DNA of 64,000 nt from Cyprinodon diabolis (lineage: Eukaryota; Chordata; Actinopteri; Cyprinodontiformes; Cyprinodontidae). Positions 1 through 11,900 of the stretch are shown one piece after another (the stretch's first letter is position 1; each line of letters begins with the position of its first letter). The notes under the pieces are model-generated. The model saw only the letters and a list, made by a program, of their open reading frames with translations. It made no database searches and had not been told where the DNA came from. The stretch lies in NCBI GenBank assembly GCA_030533445.1, contig CM060066.1, forward strand, positions 31,341,235-31,405,234. Reading direction: 5' to 3'. The translations under genes and the position numbers were made by a program.

Positions 1-136
1 TAACGCAATAGTTACTTTTACTAGTAACTAGTTACTTTTATTGTGGAGTAACTCAGTTAGTAACTCAGTTACTTTTTGGGAGAAGTAACTAGTAACTATA
101 ACTAATTACTTTTTCAAAGTAACGTGCCCAACACTG
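1..136 (-). mobile_element. Terminal fragment of a non-autonomous hAT-like DNA transposon
   Basis: The stretch is built from repeated GTAACTAGTTACTTTT-like words and stops at the motif GTGCCCAACACTG, whose reverse complement CAGTGTTGGGCAC is a hAT-type end common in fish genomes. Only this end is visible; the rest is cut off by the window edge. It lies inside the second intron of get3. The class is inferred from remembered end motifs, not from a target-site duplication. Confidence 0.6.
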
Positions 137-793
137 CTGATGATTGTGGTTAAAGTTCTCTGCATCATTGCAACTCTGCATCAGTTGAAATTCCTCAGAT
201 TGTTTTTATTTCATCAAAGAACTTAGAAAAATAAATAAATACAACATTGAATTAACTGTTGCACTAAAAATCTGGACCACAACCAAAGAGGCACAAATGG
301 CTCTTTGTTCTTTCCACAGTGTTCCATCATAACTCTGGCTAAAGATCATACCCACCAAATAGTTTTAGAAATTAGGTAGATATAAGGAATGCATTTAATC
401 CATCCATTTAATTACTGCACTGAATTTACAAGAGAAATGACACCAGAAGTATGCAAGTCTTTTGTTTTTTTTTTCTTTAAGTTGGAAACTGTTTTTCTCA
501 TAATTGGCCAAAAACATCAAGATCTTACACAAGGAAATATATTTATCCCCTTTTTGCAAAAGTGTAGTTTTTTCCTCATTTTTTTAATTCCCTTTTCTAA
601 GTTCTTTTAGTAGATACTCAAAAACTGTTGTTGAGTTTTCATGTTTAAAAAGGTTATTACGACTAAACAAGTTTTATTTAGCAGGACTGAATGCAAATAT
701 AGCCATTTGGATTGTAAAGGTTGCAGACTCTCGCTACATATTCTACTGACCCACATCCTGACATGTTAGAGGTCTCTCGATTGAAAAACTCAC

Positions 794-941
794 CATGGCA
801 AACAGGTTGTCATAGCCCTTGACTTTAGTAGGCACCTTTGAGAATTTCTGGTCAAAAGCATCAGAGATGTTATGGGCAGGATCTGTGGATATGATGAGGA
901 CGCTCTCCCTGACGGCAGCCAGCTGGACGGCTAAGCTACAG
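794..941 (-). CDS. get3: get3 coding exon 2
   Basis: 148 nt encoding residues 48-97, from CSLAVQL through DPAHN to NLFAM. The acceptor AG is at 943-942 and the donor GTGAGT starts at 793. The two exons total 291 nt, so the frame is preserved. The AAVRES segment differs slightly from the SKGRES of mammals. Exon 3 is not in the first 793 bp. Confidence 0.93.
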
Positions 942-2162
942 CTAAGGATGAAAGAAGATTTGTCAGACACTTATTGTCTACATTTTGTGAATCAAGATAA
1001 AAATCTAATACTTTTAAACTGAGCTGTCAAAATTAAACAGTATAGATGAAAGATGCATGATATACTAGAAACCTATCATATGCAATATCCATATTGCAGA
1101 GATATGGCTTGATCCTGAAAGTTTTTACTGTGCAATACATACTGGCTTATTGCTTAATTCAGCACAAAATTATTTTCAGGGGGCTGAACTTCTGCAAGAA
1201 AGTTCACATTTTGCATGCTGCCAAACAGAAATTTCCCTGAAGGAAGTTTTTCCATAAAACCATCTTATTGAGATGCAGCTAAATAATGACACTGTGTTTC
1301 AGTGGCTAAACAGGCTTCCCATTGAATCCCCAGCTGGTTACCCAAGCAGTGATCTGTTTACTCATTATATATATATATATCTAATATGGTTTCATGATAG
1401 CATGCAGCTCTATGGATAGTTAATAGTTCTGTTTAGCTTTTTTGGCTTTTAGTTTTATGTTTTAAAAAAACCTTTACAATCTGAATAAAATAATGTAGAA
1501 AAATAAACGACTTTAATTTTAGAGGAGACAGCCCAGTTTGAATGTCAAATAAAGGAAGGTGTGTTTCAGACATGCAGCTGTCATTCTTTGACATGTTTAG
1601 CTCGAAGGCTAAAGCTAACCTTGCTGCTTCTTGGATCACATGGTTGACCACTGAATTTAAAATGCTCGTAAACAAAACTTACATCTTACAATTCCCGATA
1701 AAAGAGAGGAAAAGACGCAAACGATTACCAGGGTTATGCTTAAAAGAAGGGAGACCGTTAAATTATTCCAGCTTGCTAACTTTAGCTGCTGACTGTGCTA
1801 GATGGGATTTAACAACCTGGCATTTGATAATTACCATCAACTTAATCGCAATAAAATAGAGAGAGGATTTTTTTAAATAAACTTAAATGTCCACATCGAT
1901 AAAACTGACATAACTTAGATAAAAATTAAAAAATACCCAAAGTCTACGTTAATCAACAGCTAGCTTCAGATAGCTTTTTCAGCTAACTCAAGTCGCTAAG
2001 AGCTTCTCCATTGACTTACCTACATGTTGTTTTACCGACACCACCTTTCCCGCCAACGAAGATCCATTTCAGAGATTTTTGCTCGATTATATTCTTCAGA
2101 GTTGGCTCTAAAGGCTCGACATCAGGTGCGTCTTCAAACTCGTCGTCCATCGCAGAAGCCAT
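794..2162 (-). CDS. get3: ATPase GET3 (ASNA1/TRC40), 5' part of gene
   Basis: Cytosolic homodimeric ATPase that captures newly made tail-anchored membrane proteins and hands them to the ER receptor (WRB/CAML, GET1/GET2). Two coding exons are visible, join(2020..2162, 794..941) on the complement, giving the first 97 residues. Residues 37-45 are the deviant P-loop GGKGGVGKT, including the intradimer signature lysine. Residues 68-72, DPAHN, form switch I with the catalytic aspartate. The stretch [20 protein letters not shown] is as in vertebrate ASNA1. The start follows from the conserved acidic leader [20 protein letters not shown]. Both visible splice sites fit: donor GTAAGT after exon 1, and a TTAG acceptor that makes the split Ser codon. 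The exon 2 donor is GTGAGT. The remaining two-thirds lies off the left edge. Bacterial ArsA is the distant relative; the fit to animal GET3 is far closer. Confidence 0.95.
942..2019 (-). other. get3: get3 intron 1
   Basis: 1,078-bp GT..AG intron. It holds a short (AT)n microsatellite near 1366-1381. Open frames on both strands near 1433-1859 have no recognisable domain and are read as chance frames. Confidence 0.85.
2020..2162 (-). CDS. get3: get3 coding exon 1
   Basis: 143 nt encoding residues 1-47 plus two bases of a split Ser codon. It carries the acidic N-terminus and the P-loop [11 protein letters not shown]. The donor on the minus strand is GTAAGT at 2019-2014. Confidence 0.94.
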
Positions 2163-2262
2163 CTTGAATGTGTACAGTCACCGTTCAGCTGGGGTGGACT
2201 GCTGCGTTCACGATCCCCGGAATTATGAGCAGCGCTCGGAACCTTTTATTGGCTAATGTGCA
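2163..2262 (-). promoter_or_regulatory. get3: get3 5' leader and proximal promoter region
   Basis: Sequence immediately upstream of the get3 start codon, more GC-rich than its surroundings. The transcription start cannot be fixed by reading, and no clear TATA box is present. Assigned by position only. Confidence 0.35.
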
Positions 2263-2931
2263 AGACATACTTGAATTTAAATAAACATATTCGCTTACAT
2301 AGGGAGTTCTTTTGTTTACAACGAATGCATTATGTGACGTTTTACTTATTAACAATCTACTTAAATGTAATTCTTTTCAACTTTTTATTTCATTAAAAAA
2401 ATGAAATGAATTAATTTCTTCAACTGAGTAAAAAAAAAAAAAAAAAGGCATCCATCATCTTTTGGTATCTTTGCAGATTCCCCCAAATTACATAATATTG
2501 AAATGTATTAAAGATTTCTTATTTAATTTTTTTTTTATATATATAATTTCCTCTAAATGTATCTATCCATACCAGGATTTGGACTTAAGAAAGAAAACAG
2601 GTGCTGTAATGAAACTCCTTGTTGTGCACAAATCTGACCAATAACTTTGAAGCCTTGGGTTGGTTCTGATTTCAAGTTTTAATTTATAAGATTACCAGTG
2701 ATGTATTAAGTTGTAAAATAATATATTTCAAAATCTGACTTCTGACAGTTCCTATACATCTGCTTATATTGCATTGCCTTGGGCTTCACCAAAAACTAAA
2801 ACAATAATAAAACATAGCTGCAAATGAAGAAGTCACAACAAAAAAATAACTCTACTGTAATTGACATATTCTGTATAAAAATGATCATTTTGTAAACATA
2901 ATAAAAATGATGGACCAGTGCCATGTGTGCA
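2263..2931. other. Intergenic DNA, no gene seen
   Basis: AT-rich sequence with a 15-20 nt A tract near 2429-2447. I see no exon, RNA gene or recognisable repeat. Confidence 0.6.
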
Positions 2932-3223
2932 CACTGCAAAAAAAAAAACAAAATCTAGATAAGTAATTTTTCCTAAAAATAAGTGCATTTGTTCTTGGAT
3001 TGAGGAGGTAAAGGAGACATTTTGCCAATGGAACAAGACAATTTACATTTAAAATAAGAAAACACAATTGCATTGTCTTAATTCAAGTACATATTATCTA
3101 ATTATCTTATTTTAAGAGTAAAATTACTCATTCCATTGGCAAACTATCTCATTTACCTACTCAAATTAAGGGTGAATACACTTAAAGAATTTTTTTACTT
3201 ATTTCTAGATCGTTTTTGCAATG
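2932..3223. mobile_element. Foldback MITE, copy 1 (CACTGCAAAAA ends)
   Basis: The element starts CACTGCAAAA and ends TTTTTGCAATG. Its two halves are imperfect inverted copies: the left arm has TTTTGCCAATGGAACAAG and the right arm has its complement around CATTCCATTGGCAAACT, each meeting a TTAAAATAAG/CTTATTTTAA centre. Two more copies lie at about 31237-31420 and 60745-61026. Such palindromic elements are non-autonomous DNA transposons; the superfamily is not certain because no clean target duplication is visible. Confidence 0.7.
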
Positions 3224-3659
3224 CAAAATGGATCCTGCTCAAACAACATTATAGGAAACTGTGTTTATACAGGTTAAAATTAAAAGTAAAAAAAAAAAAA
3301 TCAACTTTCTTTTTATCAGGGTGGTGGTAATGGCTTGGTAATGACAAGCCATGGAGCCAGGCTTTATTTACAAATATATAAAAGAGCACTTCTTAAAATC
3401 GGTAAAGAATAACTACTTTAAAACTATTTTAGCTATTTAGGGAAAACATTAAATACTTTGTAACTGTTTAAAATATTTATGAGCAAAAAAAGATAGAAAG
3501 CATTGATTTTTAAAGAAATGCAGACTTTTAATACATTAGATCCCTAAAGGCAGTGACATTTTGTCTGTCAACTAAATCCAACAGTAAAATACAAACATTT
3601 AAAAGAAATACAAGCAATGTTTGTAAAAGGAAGGAAATCCACTTCAGAAGAATAAAGAA

Positions 3660-4335
3660 GAATTATTTACATGATCAGACATATGAGGTGGCCATAGGAT
3701 AAGGCACTTGTCTCCATAGAGGTCTTCTGAAGGCTTCTCTCGTCTCTTCCTCAGTGCTGTCGCACTTTTCCGCTTTAAGGTCCTTGGATGCATCGCTGAT
3801 CTCCAGGCAGCTCCATTAGAGGATCTTAATTTCAGCAGTCTAAATTTGCACAGACTTCATCCCTCTTGGAAAAGAGCCAATTCTCTTCTTTTCTGGCCTT
3901 TCACAATCAGTCTGTCACAGCCAACGTGGCCAGAATGCTGGGTCCAGGTCTATCCAGCGGTGATTTAGTTTACACATAGCTGAGCCCTGCAGCCAACCTC
4001 TGAATGTTTCTGTAACATCAGAGGGAAGCGAGCTGAGGTCCAGGTCTGCAGCTTCTTTCTGCAGCTTCTGTATATAGATTGCTTCAGCCTCCCATAACCC
4101 TGAAAAACTATGATTACATTTTTTGCCAAGGCAGCAAGTTGAGAGTCTGAGAGAGGCCAACTTTCTGATGCCGCTTCCAATGGCTGATCCACAGGCATCC
4201 AAAACAGGTCAAAGTTGGATCCTAAAAGACAAAATAGACAGAAAAGGCGAGTCCAGTCCAAATCCTCCTGGCTTTTATCAACAGACCCATTTGGAAGCTG
4301 ATCTGGGATTAAAAAGTATGGGCAAAAGAACAAAG
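3660..4335 (-). pseudogene. Unrecognised exon-like coding blocks, possibly a decaying or partial gene
   Basis: Three minus-strand segments read like protein, but I do not recognise the family. Near 4220-4310 there is DQLPNGSVDKSQEDLDWTR. Near 4125-4228 there is NFDLFWMPVDQPLEAASESW, continuing PLSDSQLAALAK. Near 3968-4110, in another frame, there is LWEAEAIYIQKLQKEAADLD, continuing LSSLPSDVTETFRGWLQG. The frame switch falls at a run of six A (minus strand) at about 4125-4130; one extra A would join them, so this may be a homopolymer sequencing error or a genuine frameshift. A further basic, exon-like block at about 3660-3815 contains HPRTLKRKSATALRKRREKP and ends at a stop near 3650. No firm splice sites were established. 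It lies downstream of tom1 on the same strand. Confidence 0.3.
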
Positions 4336-4764
4336 CAGGACAGTCATAGTCAAGTTAAAGCAGCAAAATATAATGCAGCCCACATGGTCAGCATTAGGAA
4401 AGGCAGCATGACAACTAAATGTTTATCTACCAAGCCTGCCTTCATATCTGCTGGGATTCTGATACTTCAGGGAATATGAGCACCCAAAGCCAAACAAAAA
4501 CAGGCTAAATTTAGAGTGTTATCATAGAAAAATGTTACTGAGTACTCCTACAGTACAGGCTCTCACATTTCATTCAAATATATATTGGCAAAAAAAAAAA
4601 AAACTTCAAATCCAGCTTTTTTTTCCCTATTTTATTAGGCCACTTTTTGAAACATTTCTCCTTCTCCAAACACAGAAAAGTACTTAAAAAATTATGAAGT
4701 CATTTACTGGAAAAAATCTTCTGAAATGAGATGAAGGGATTTGGTGAAATAACACCAGAGAATA

Positions 4765-4972
4765 ATAAATGAACTTTATTGATCATTTACCTCTGCATTT
4801 AACCCATCCCCTTTGGGAGCAGTGGACTACCATCGTGCGGCGCCCGGGGAGCAGTGTGGAGTTAAGGGTCTTGCTCAGGGACCCAGAGTGCAGGATGTGG
4901 GGATGGAACCGGGTAGTTGCAACCTTCTCAGAGCACAAGTGCACTGCTCTAAACACTAGGCCAACACTCCCC
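4765..4972 (-). mobile_element. tRNA-derived SINE, family A, copy 1
   Basis: Read on the minus strand it begins with a tRNA-like head: A box GGCCTAGTGTTTAGAGCAG, then B-box-like CCCGGTTCCATCC. It continues into a body ending AAATGCAGAGG. The same unit recurs at 63238-63370, with partial copies near 29306-29352 and 62199-62260. Family membership is inferred from those internal matches and the Pol III promoter boxes. Confidence 0.65.
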
Positions 4973-5785
4973 AATCTGACTGTAACAGCTGTCTTGTCAT
5001 TGGTTTGTTCGTTTAATAATAATAATAATAAAAAAAATGATTTAAACTGTTTTTGATTATGCTTTCTTTTTTAGGCAATTGTTGTTACTTTTTGTTTCCC
5101 GTTAGATCTGGGTGTATTTAAAGAATATAAAAATAGTAATTACAAAAATTAAATCTAAAAGCCAAAACTCAACATATTTAACACAAGTAAAAAAAACTAT
5201 CAATAAAAAAAGAGAAATAAATCAAACTTGGAAAATAAATACTTCAATATATCTCCATTCACTTGTTTCGTATAAGTTACCGCATCAGTTTAATTATGAT
5301 TTTAACACAAAAGGAATGTTATTACAGATGATCTAGTTCTGAGATTTTATCATCTCAGTATTAAAACTAGTAATATACTAAAAAGCACTGTTTTCCAGGA
5401 CACACCTACTATTATGCTGGGTTGCACTAGAAGAGCCAAATGGCCAACATCCTGAACAAGTTTTTTTTTTTTTCGAAGCAGAAATATTATTTCAAATTAA
5501 AGGCGCCACATGCTAAGAGAGGTGTTTACCATTTATTTTAGTTCCTGCTGCGTCACATCTCCAGTTGGAAGGCACATCATCATATAGATTTTATACATTA
5601 TTTTTACTAATTACTACTTAACTATACAGGCTAAGGTTTTTTCTGTTCACATTGACATTATAGTAAATTTTTAAATAGAGTTACATAAAATGGTATGTAT
5701 GTACATAAAGACAGGAAATAAAGCATTTTTTGTATAAAATGATTTGAACATGAAGCAGTTCCTTTTTTTTGCAGGTGTTAGATCT
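4973..5785 (-). other. tom1: tom1 3' UTR and downstream DNA
   Basis: No exon is seen. A poly(A) signal AATAAA on the minus strand lies at 5537-5532, about 250 nt past the tom1 stop, and is a plausible 3' end. The rest is AT-rich, including an (AAT)n run near 5016-5030. Confidence 0.4.
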
Positions 5786-5925
5786 TTAAAGAGAAAAGAG
5801 CTGGTCATGTGTGGCATCCTGCTTCTTGGTGGGCTGAGGTCTAGGCGTGGCGGATGGCACGGTGCGAATTGTAAGGTTGCTTTGGTCCGCCACCTTCGCC
5901 CGATCGTCCAGAAACTTGTCAAACT
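5786..5925 (-). CDS. tom1: tom1 coding exon 15 with stop codon
   Basis: 140 nt encoding (E)[19 protein letters not shown], a Pro/Thr-rich stretch and the terminal DQLFSL followed by TAA at 5788-5786. The end is like the LFAL end of mammalian TOM1 and TOM1L2. Confidence 0.93.
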
Positions 5926-8900
5926 CTAAAAACACAGAGACGTCATGAACTCATCTTCTAGCATAACTGATTAAATGTTGAGAATGGTTCTCATTTACTA
6001 TATTAAAAAACCAAGAAGAGGAAAACAAACCTTCACTGGAAACTCCTTCACACACCGAGGATTGACCTTCCTGCTTTATTAAAATACAAGAAAATAAATA
6101 ACGCTCTCTACTGTAATTATCTGCTAACATTACATATGATCTATACAAGCTTTGGATTACCAGATCAGAAGATAACCATTTGTCAATGTCGTTCTGCGGA
6201 GCATTTTTCTCCGACACCATCTGAGGGAAAATTAAAATAAAAACAAAACAGAATGAAATCTCCTGCAAAAACTCCTTTAAACATGATGACTGCTGTGGTG
6301 TACGCACCCCTCCTGTGACCTGCAGCCTCGAGTCCAGAGCTTCAGCAAGTCCTTCTACAGTTTCTGGATCTTCATATCTGACGCTAGACGCAAATATATA
6401 CAAATACTTCATTGTAAAAACGCAGAAACCAGCAGTGCTTTAGTAGAAGTGAAGCTTACAGTGAAAATCATTACAAGCAAAGAAAAAGTGAACACATGCA
6501 GATCTGTGAAAAGGATTAAGGATGCATAAATGGTGCTCTATGATTAGTTATTAGCTCTAATAATAATATTATATTATTTAAGAGTATTTTCATAGATATC
6601 ATCAGTGCTGTGCATTGAATCAATTTACGAAAAGTGCTAGATGATAAATGATGTTTACCTTTTCCTCTGCTCAGCCAAAGAGCTGCCTCTGGTCTGAGCA
6701 AACATGTCAAACTCCTCCTCTTCTTCTGCAAAGGATCATTTTAGAAATTAAAACAAATCCAAGCCAGCTTAGGTTCAAAAAGCACAGAGGGAATATTTCC
6801 CTCAAACTGCTTCCCATGCTTAGGATTAATCACTATGACGTTTGTTTGCATGTAGTCTATTCAAAACACACTCATGTGATTCAGCCTCAACATCCCATTT
6901 CCCTCCACAGATAAAACGCAAAAAAAAAATAAACAAAAAACACAAGAGACTTGATAGATTGTTTTGAAACCAAGGTCATGGGGAGTTTGCTCACTGTGAT
7001 TGGCTGATAGCTGGTGATTGGTCTGGGCGCTGGCGGCTGGTTGGATGCTTGCTGTGATGGTAGCGGCCTGTTTGTTGTTCAGAGGTTCAGGGATGGTGTC
7101 AACCAAATTTGGGCTCCTTACAGAGATCTGGAAGTAAGTTGTGTCGTAATTAATCACTTTAACTGAGAGGGGAAAAAAACACCATTAAAGCTGCTTTCAG
7201 TCCCAAACACATTAGACAGATTATAATAATTTTTTACCTGTTGAGGATCTGTACTTTGAGCCTTGTTCAGCCGTTCAAACCTAACAGAAATGTACAGTAG
7301 ACGGTTATGTGTTGTATTTTACACCTAATGCCGAATCATCCAACCAGATCCGCTGCAGCCCACCTCTCATAGCGAATGAAGACATTGTTGAGGTCGTCGT
7401 TTACCACCAGTAACTCCTCCATAAACCTTTCATCCACCAGCTGTGGGATCAGCTCAACCACACGACTCTGCATCTTCTTACACACAGAGAACAGCTGCTG
7501 CTTGAGCAGAGCAGCAGGGGGAAAGAGTCACTTCATATTTGAACGGAGCACTGAGTAAACAAACACTTACCAGCAAGTATGGTCCAGGAGCTATTTAAGA
7601 AGCAAATTATTTCATTTACAATCGACATTTCTGGATTTTCAGTGGTACACTTCAGATTTTGAAATAAAGGACACATGTCCAGCCTGTTTTAAAATACTTT
7701 GAGGACAGTGAAAGACTAAAGGAATGGATTTACAGCTTGAACCAACCACCTGTTTATTTTCTTGAGAAAGCTTGGTTCAAGTTAGACTGAATAAAAACAG
7801 ATCAGCCGGGGCGATTCTACAAACACACAAGTCCTTCCATGTCAGACTGGTTTAGACAACACAACCTCCAATAAGAACTTTGTCGTCAATTTTTGATCCA
7901 TGAGTTTTTATTTATTTTCTTATAAGTTTTACTTGATGACAAAGATTTAAGTCAATTGTTAATTTTCTTTAAGAGCTGTAATATTAGAATATATGAGAAA
8001 CAAATAAAAAAAAAAAGGATCTTGAACCCTTTATAGGGAACTCAGTGAAACACTTAGGAATTAAAATTTTAATTCAAGAGTTTTATTGGGGGGTAGAACA
8101 ACACCTTTTAACATAAAATTAATATAAATATATATTATGGCAAAAATTAAGGTCAATGTAGTTACAAAAAATTGTCACTTATTCTCATATGGAAAAGAAG
8201 AAAAACAAAGAGTGTGAAAAAGAAACAAATAAATAATTTTTATGTTACATTACCCTAAGAACATTAATGCTAATTCCGAAACTTCGATTTTTTTTTTTTA
8301 CTTTTTAAATGATCTTTTTAATTAATTTACTTAGTTTGCTGATTTTTAACTCAACTTTTTTAAACTTGATTTACAGTGGGCAACATATCACACCCAGTAG
8401 GCAACATTAGATCGCTGGTCATATTCTATAAAGCAGTGACACTCAGCTTTAAGACAGAGGTTGACCTTGTAAAACATCTAGACTGTATTTAACCTCAAGA
8501 TTTTCCTTGTTTGCTGCAAAGTAGTGTTTATGATGAAAATAAATGAGTCAAGAGTCAATATCTACATATTCTCCAATAGATACAAGGTGTTGCTCTTTTA
8601 AACCAAAAGTAAGAAGATTACAATGCAATAAGCACAGAGCCGATTGATAAAATAATGAAAGTGAAAAATGGCCAGTTGGAAAGTAAAAGTCTGTTGGAAA
8701 ATAGGTCATATATCAGGTTTTATTTCTCATTTTTATTTGTTATTTTTGGAAGAACATAAAACTAAACTAAAAGAGACCAACATCCACAGGGGGCAAAAAA
8801 GGAAGTTAATGCAGTGCAAACAGTGAATAAAAAGATAGTGTGGTAATGTTGTTTTATTGGTAAGAGCTAAGGAAAGGTTTCTCAGCAGAGTTTAGACTGG

Positions 8901-11900
8901 GATTTTAATGATCACTGTTTTATGATGTTTTTATATCCACACATAAATAAATATAATTACAATTGTTCTGAACTGGCCTCCATATTAAGTAGAAGCTAAC
9001 AGACAGTGACCCCCCTGCCCCCCCTTACACACACACACCCACCTGTAGCAGGTCTGCATCATCTGCTGAGCTCTGTCCAGGTATCATTTCGTTTAACATC
9101 TGGGACATTACTGCATGGTTTCCTTTAACCAGGGCCAGCTCGCTGCGCAGTTTCTGCTCCTGAAACAAGACAACATTAAACAGTTGAATTAAAACATGTC
9201 ACTAAATTAGGTTCGTTTGAGTTTTGGATGTTCCTGGATTTTTATAGGTAGTCTAAGAAAAATCTGATACTCCATATATTAGTGGTATAAATATGAAGTA
9301 TTTACTGCTACTGGGCTATAATGCCCAAAATATGTGAAGTTTATTTACAAAATTCTCATAATACAAAAAAAGCATATCAATTAAAATTAAAATTGAATAG
9401 GATTAGGTTTGAATGAATGGCCCGGCTTTTGTGGGTTGATCTGATGTTGTTTGATCAGGAAACATTAAAAGCTGCTGATGGCCTACCAACAGACATAACC
9501 TTTAGATTCATTAAAGCAGTGTCTGCAGGGATCTTCTGAGGCTACAAAGCACTTTGAATATGAGTCCATGTAATAACTACATGTCACCACATGGGGCAGT
9601 GTAGCAAAGGCCTAGATCAGTTCTCAGACACTGCTTAAATTTAGAGATTTTAGGGAGCATGAATAATTATTTTATAATTAAACTGAAAATAAAAAATGCA
9701 ACAAATTATTTAGGGGTACAAATAACATAAACAAATAAAAAATAGGCTGTATGCATTAGGTTTTATCTAACATCTTGGGTTTTTGTTTGGTTTTTTTTAA
9801 GCTGGACCTTCAGTCTTAAATATAGTTTCTATGAACTCAAGTTACAGGAGTTTTTTTTTTCAGGTAGACCTTCCAGTGTAAAAATTGTCATTTTGACAAT
9901 AAGAACAACTCTAACCTGCAAAGTTACTTGTTAACAGTATAAAGAGTAAACCAAAGAGGTTATATTTAAAGAAAATGTGTGTGTCTGTCCCTCATAGCAA
10001 AAACAAGCCATTAAATGTGGGTGATCATCCAGATTATAATCTGGATACAGGATTTTTTTCAGAGATTCTCCAATATTGTGAGATAGGGATATTTGGGAAA
10101 ACAAGCAGTTCTCCACTAAACCAGAAGATGGCAGCAGTGACTATTCACAGCCTCAGTATCGGACTCAAAAAGTCTGGAGGTATTTAACTGAAGACAAAAA
10201 CATGAGAAACGGGAACGCTGGTGGTTTGTTAGCAGGATCAATTTAAAACTTATGAACATATTTTTTGGAAATTTTTTTAAGCAGAGGTTTGCTTCATGCC
10301 AAGTAACAATTCATTAGAAATTAAGGAATGATCCAGATCATGTGTGAGATTTAGATATAGAGGTAAGTCACAATTTGGGGGGATAGTTTGCTGCACGGCA
10401 GAGGTCTGCACTCTGCCAGTGATCTTCTAGTTCAATACACTTCCAGGGGGTTTTACCTGTTCTAGACTGAGAGGGACCGGTCCGTTGCTGACATTGACTG
10501 AAGATGAGCTATGTTGACCGGGAGAGGCGGCTGGTGTTTGTTCTTGTGATAGAAGTGTAGAAGCAGTGACAGAGGTCCCCTGAGGGGTCTCGTTCTCTGG
10601 TATGCTCTGTAGGATACGAAGATGAGTGATAATAAAAGCACAAGTTTAACAATTCCCTTTGTGTGTGTAATAAACCTCCAGGTAATAGCCAGTCTCACCC
10701 TATTTGGAGTATGAATGGGGGAGAGTGCATCCAGGTCTGTCATAGGAAACTCCAAACCTCGCCGCCTTAGGTCATCATACACATGCACCACCCCCACCAG
10801 GGAGGGAGAGCTGCGAAATGCGTCCGCCCATGACTTCAAATGAAAGGGAGAATATGGGATTAGTTATGAACAGATGACTGACTGCTAAAGCTGCATGAGG
10901 TTAAGACCTCCAGAAGACAGAGAGAAAAACAAAAACCAAGAACAGAAAGGACCTGTTCTACACGAGTTTTCCCATGAAGCTATCGGGTTTTTGGTCCCAT
11001 GTATTGTGTTATTTGGTTGTTGCATTTTTGCCTCAGTTTATTAATTAAATCTACAAGAACTCTCCTCTGGCTCCTCACCTCTGCATTTGTCTCCTCAAAA
11101 CCTCAACAAAACCCTGATAGTCTTGACCTAAATACAATGTGCAACCAAATACAAGCCATGAAACCTGAAACTGAGTTTCTCCCAGATTCCAGGGGAGGCT
11201 GGAGACATGAAGTCTGAGTGGACCATGTTTTCTGGCTCTATTGCCAATGCGGCCGCCTGTAGCTGTGGACGTAAGGTTTGTTGCAGTAATCACCGAACTC
11301 GGTGGTGGCCACCAGCAGTAAGGAATCTGCCGAGCCTGGTTTGCTTGTAGGACTCCTGAGGCACCAAGCACCTATTGTGAGACCAAGTGTGCCGCTGCAC
11401 AGGCAGTTGCAGAGGGAAAACCCCAGGCCTGGGAGGAGTTTGGAGAGGCCATAGAGAAAGACTATCAGCTAGCATTAAAGCGATTCTGACAAACCATCCG
11501 GCACCTCCGGAGGGGAAAGCAATGGTTTGTCAAAACTGTTATCAGCTGACCCTGAAAGAGGTGGGACACTGAAAGGAGTACTTTGAGGATCTCCTCAATC
11601 TGGCTGACATGCCTTCTGTAGTGAAAGAAGAGACTGAGTGTTCGGCGCTTGATTCATTCATCACTCACGCTGAGGTCACCGAGACGGTCAAAAGACTCCA
11701 CAGTGGCAAGGCTTCGGGGTGGACAAGATGTTCCTGAATACCTAAGAGCACTAGATGTTCTTGATCTGTCGTGGCTAACACTCCTCTTCAACATTACTTA
11801 TAGGAAAGTGCCCGTGGACTGGCAGACAGGAGAACAGGAGGTGGTGTTCCCTATAGGGGAGTCACACTCCTCAACCTCCCCGGTAAGGGGTGTGCAGGTG

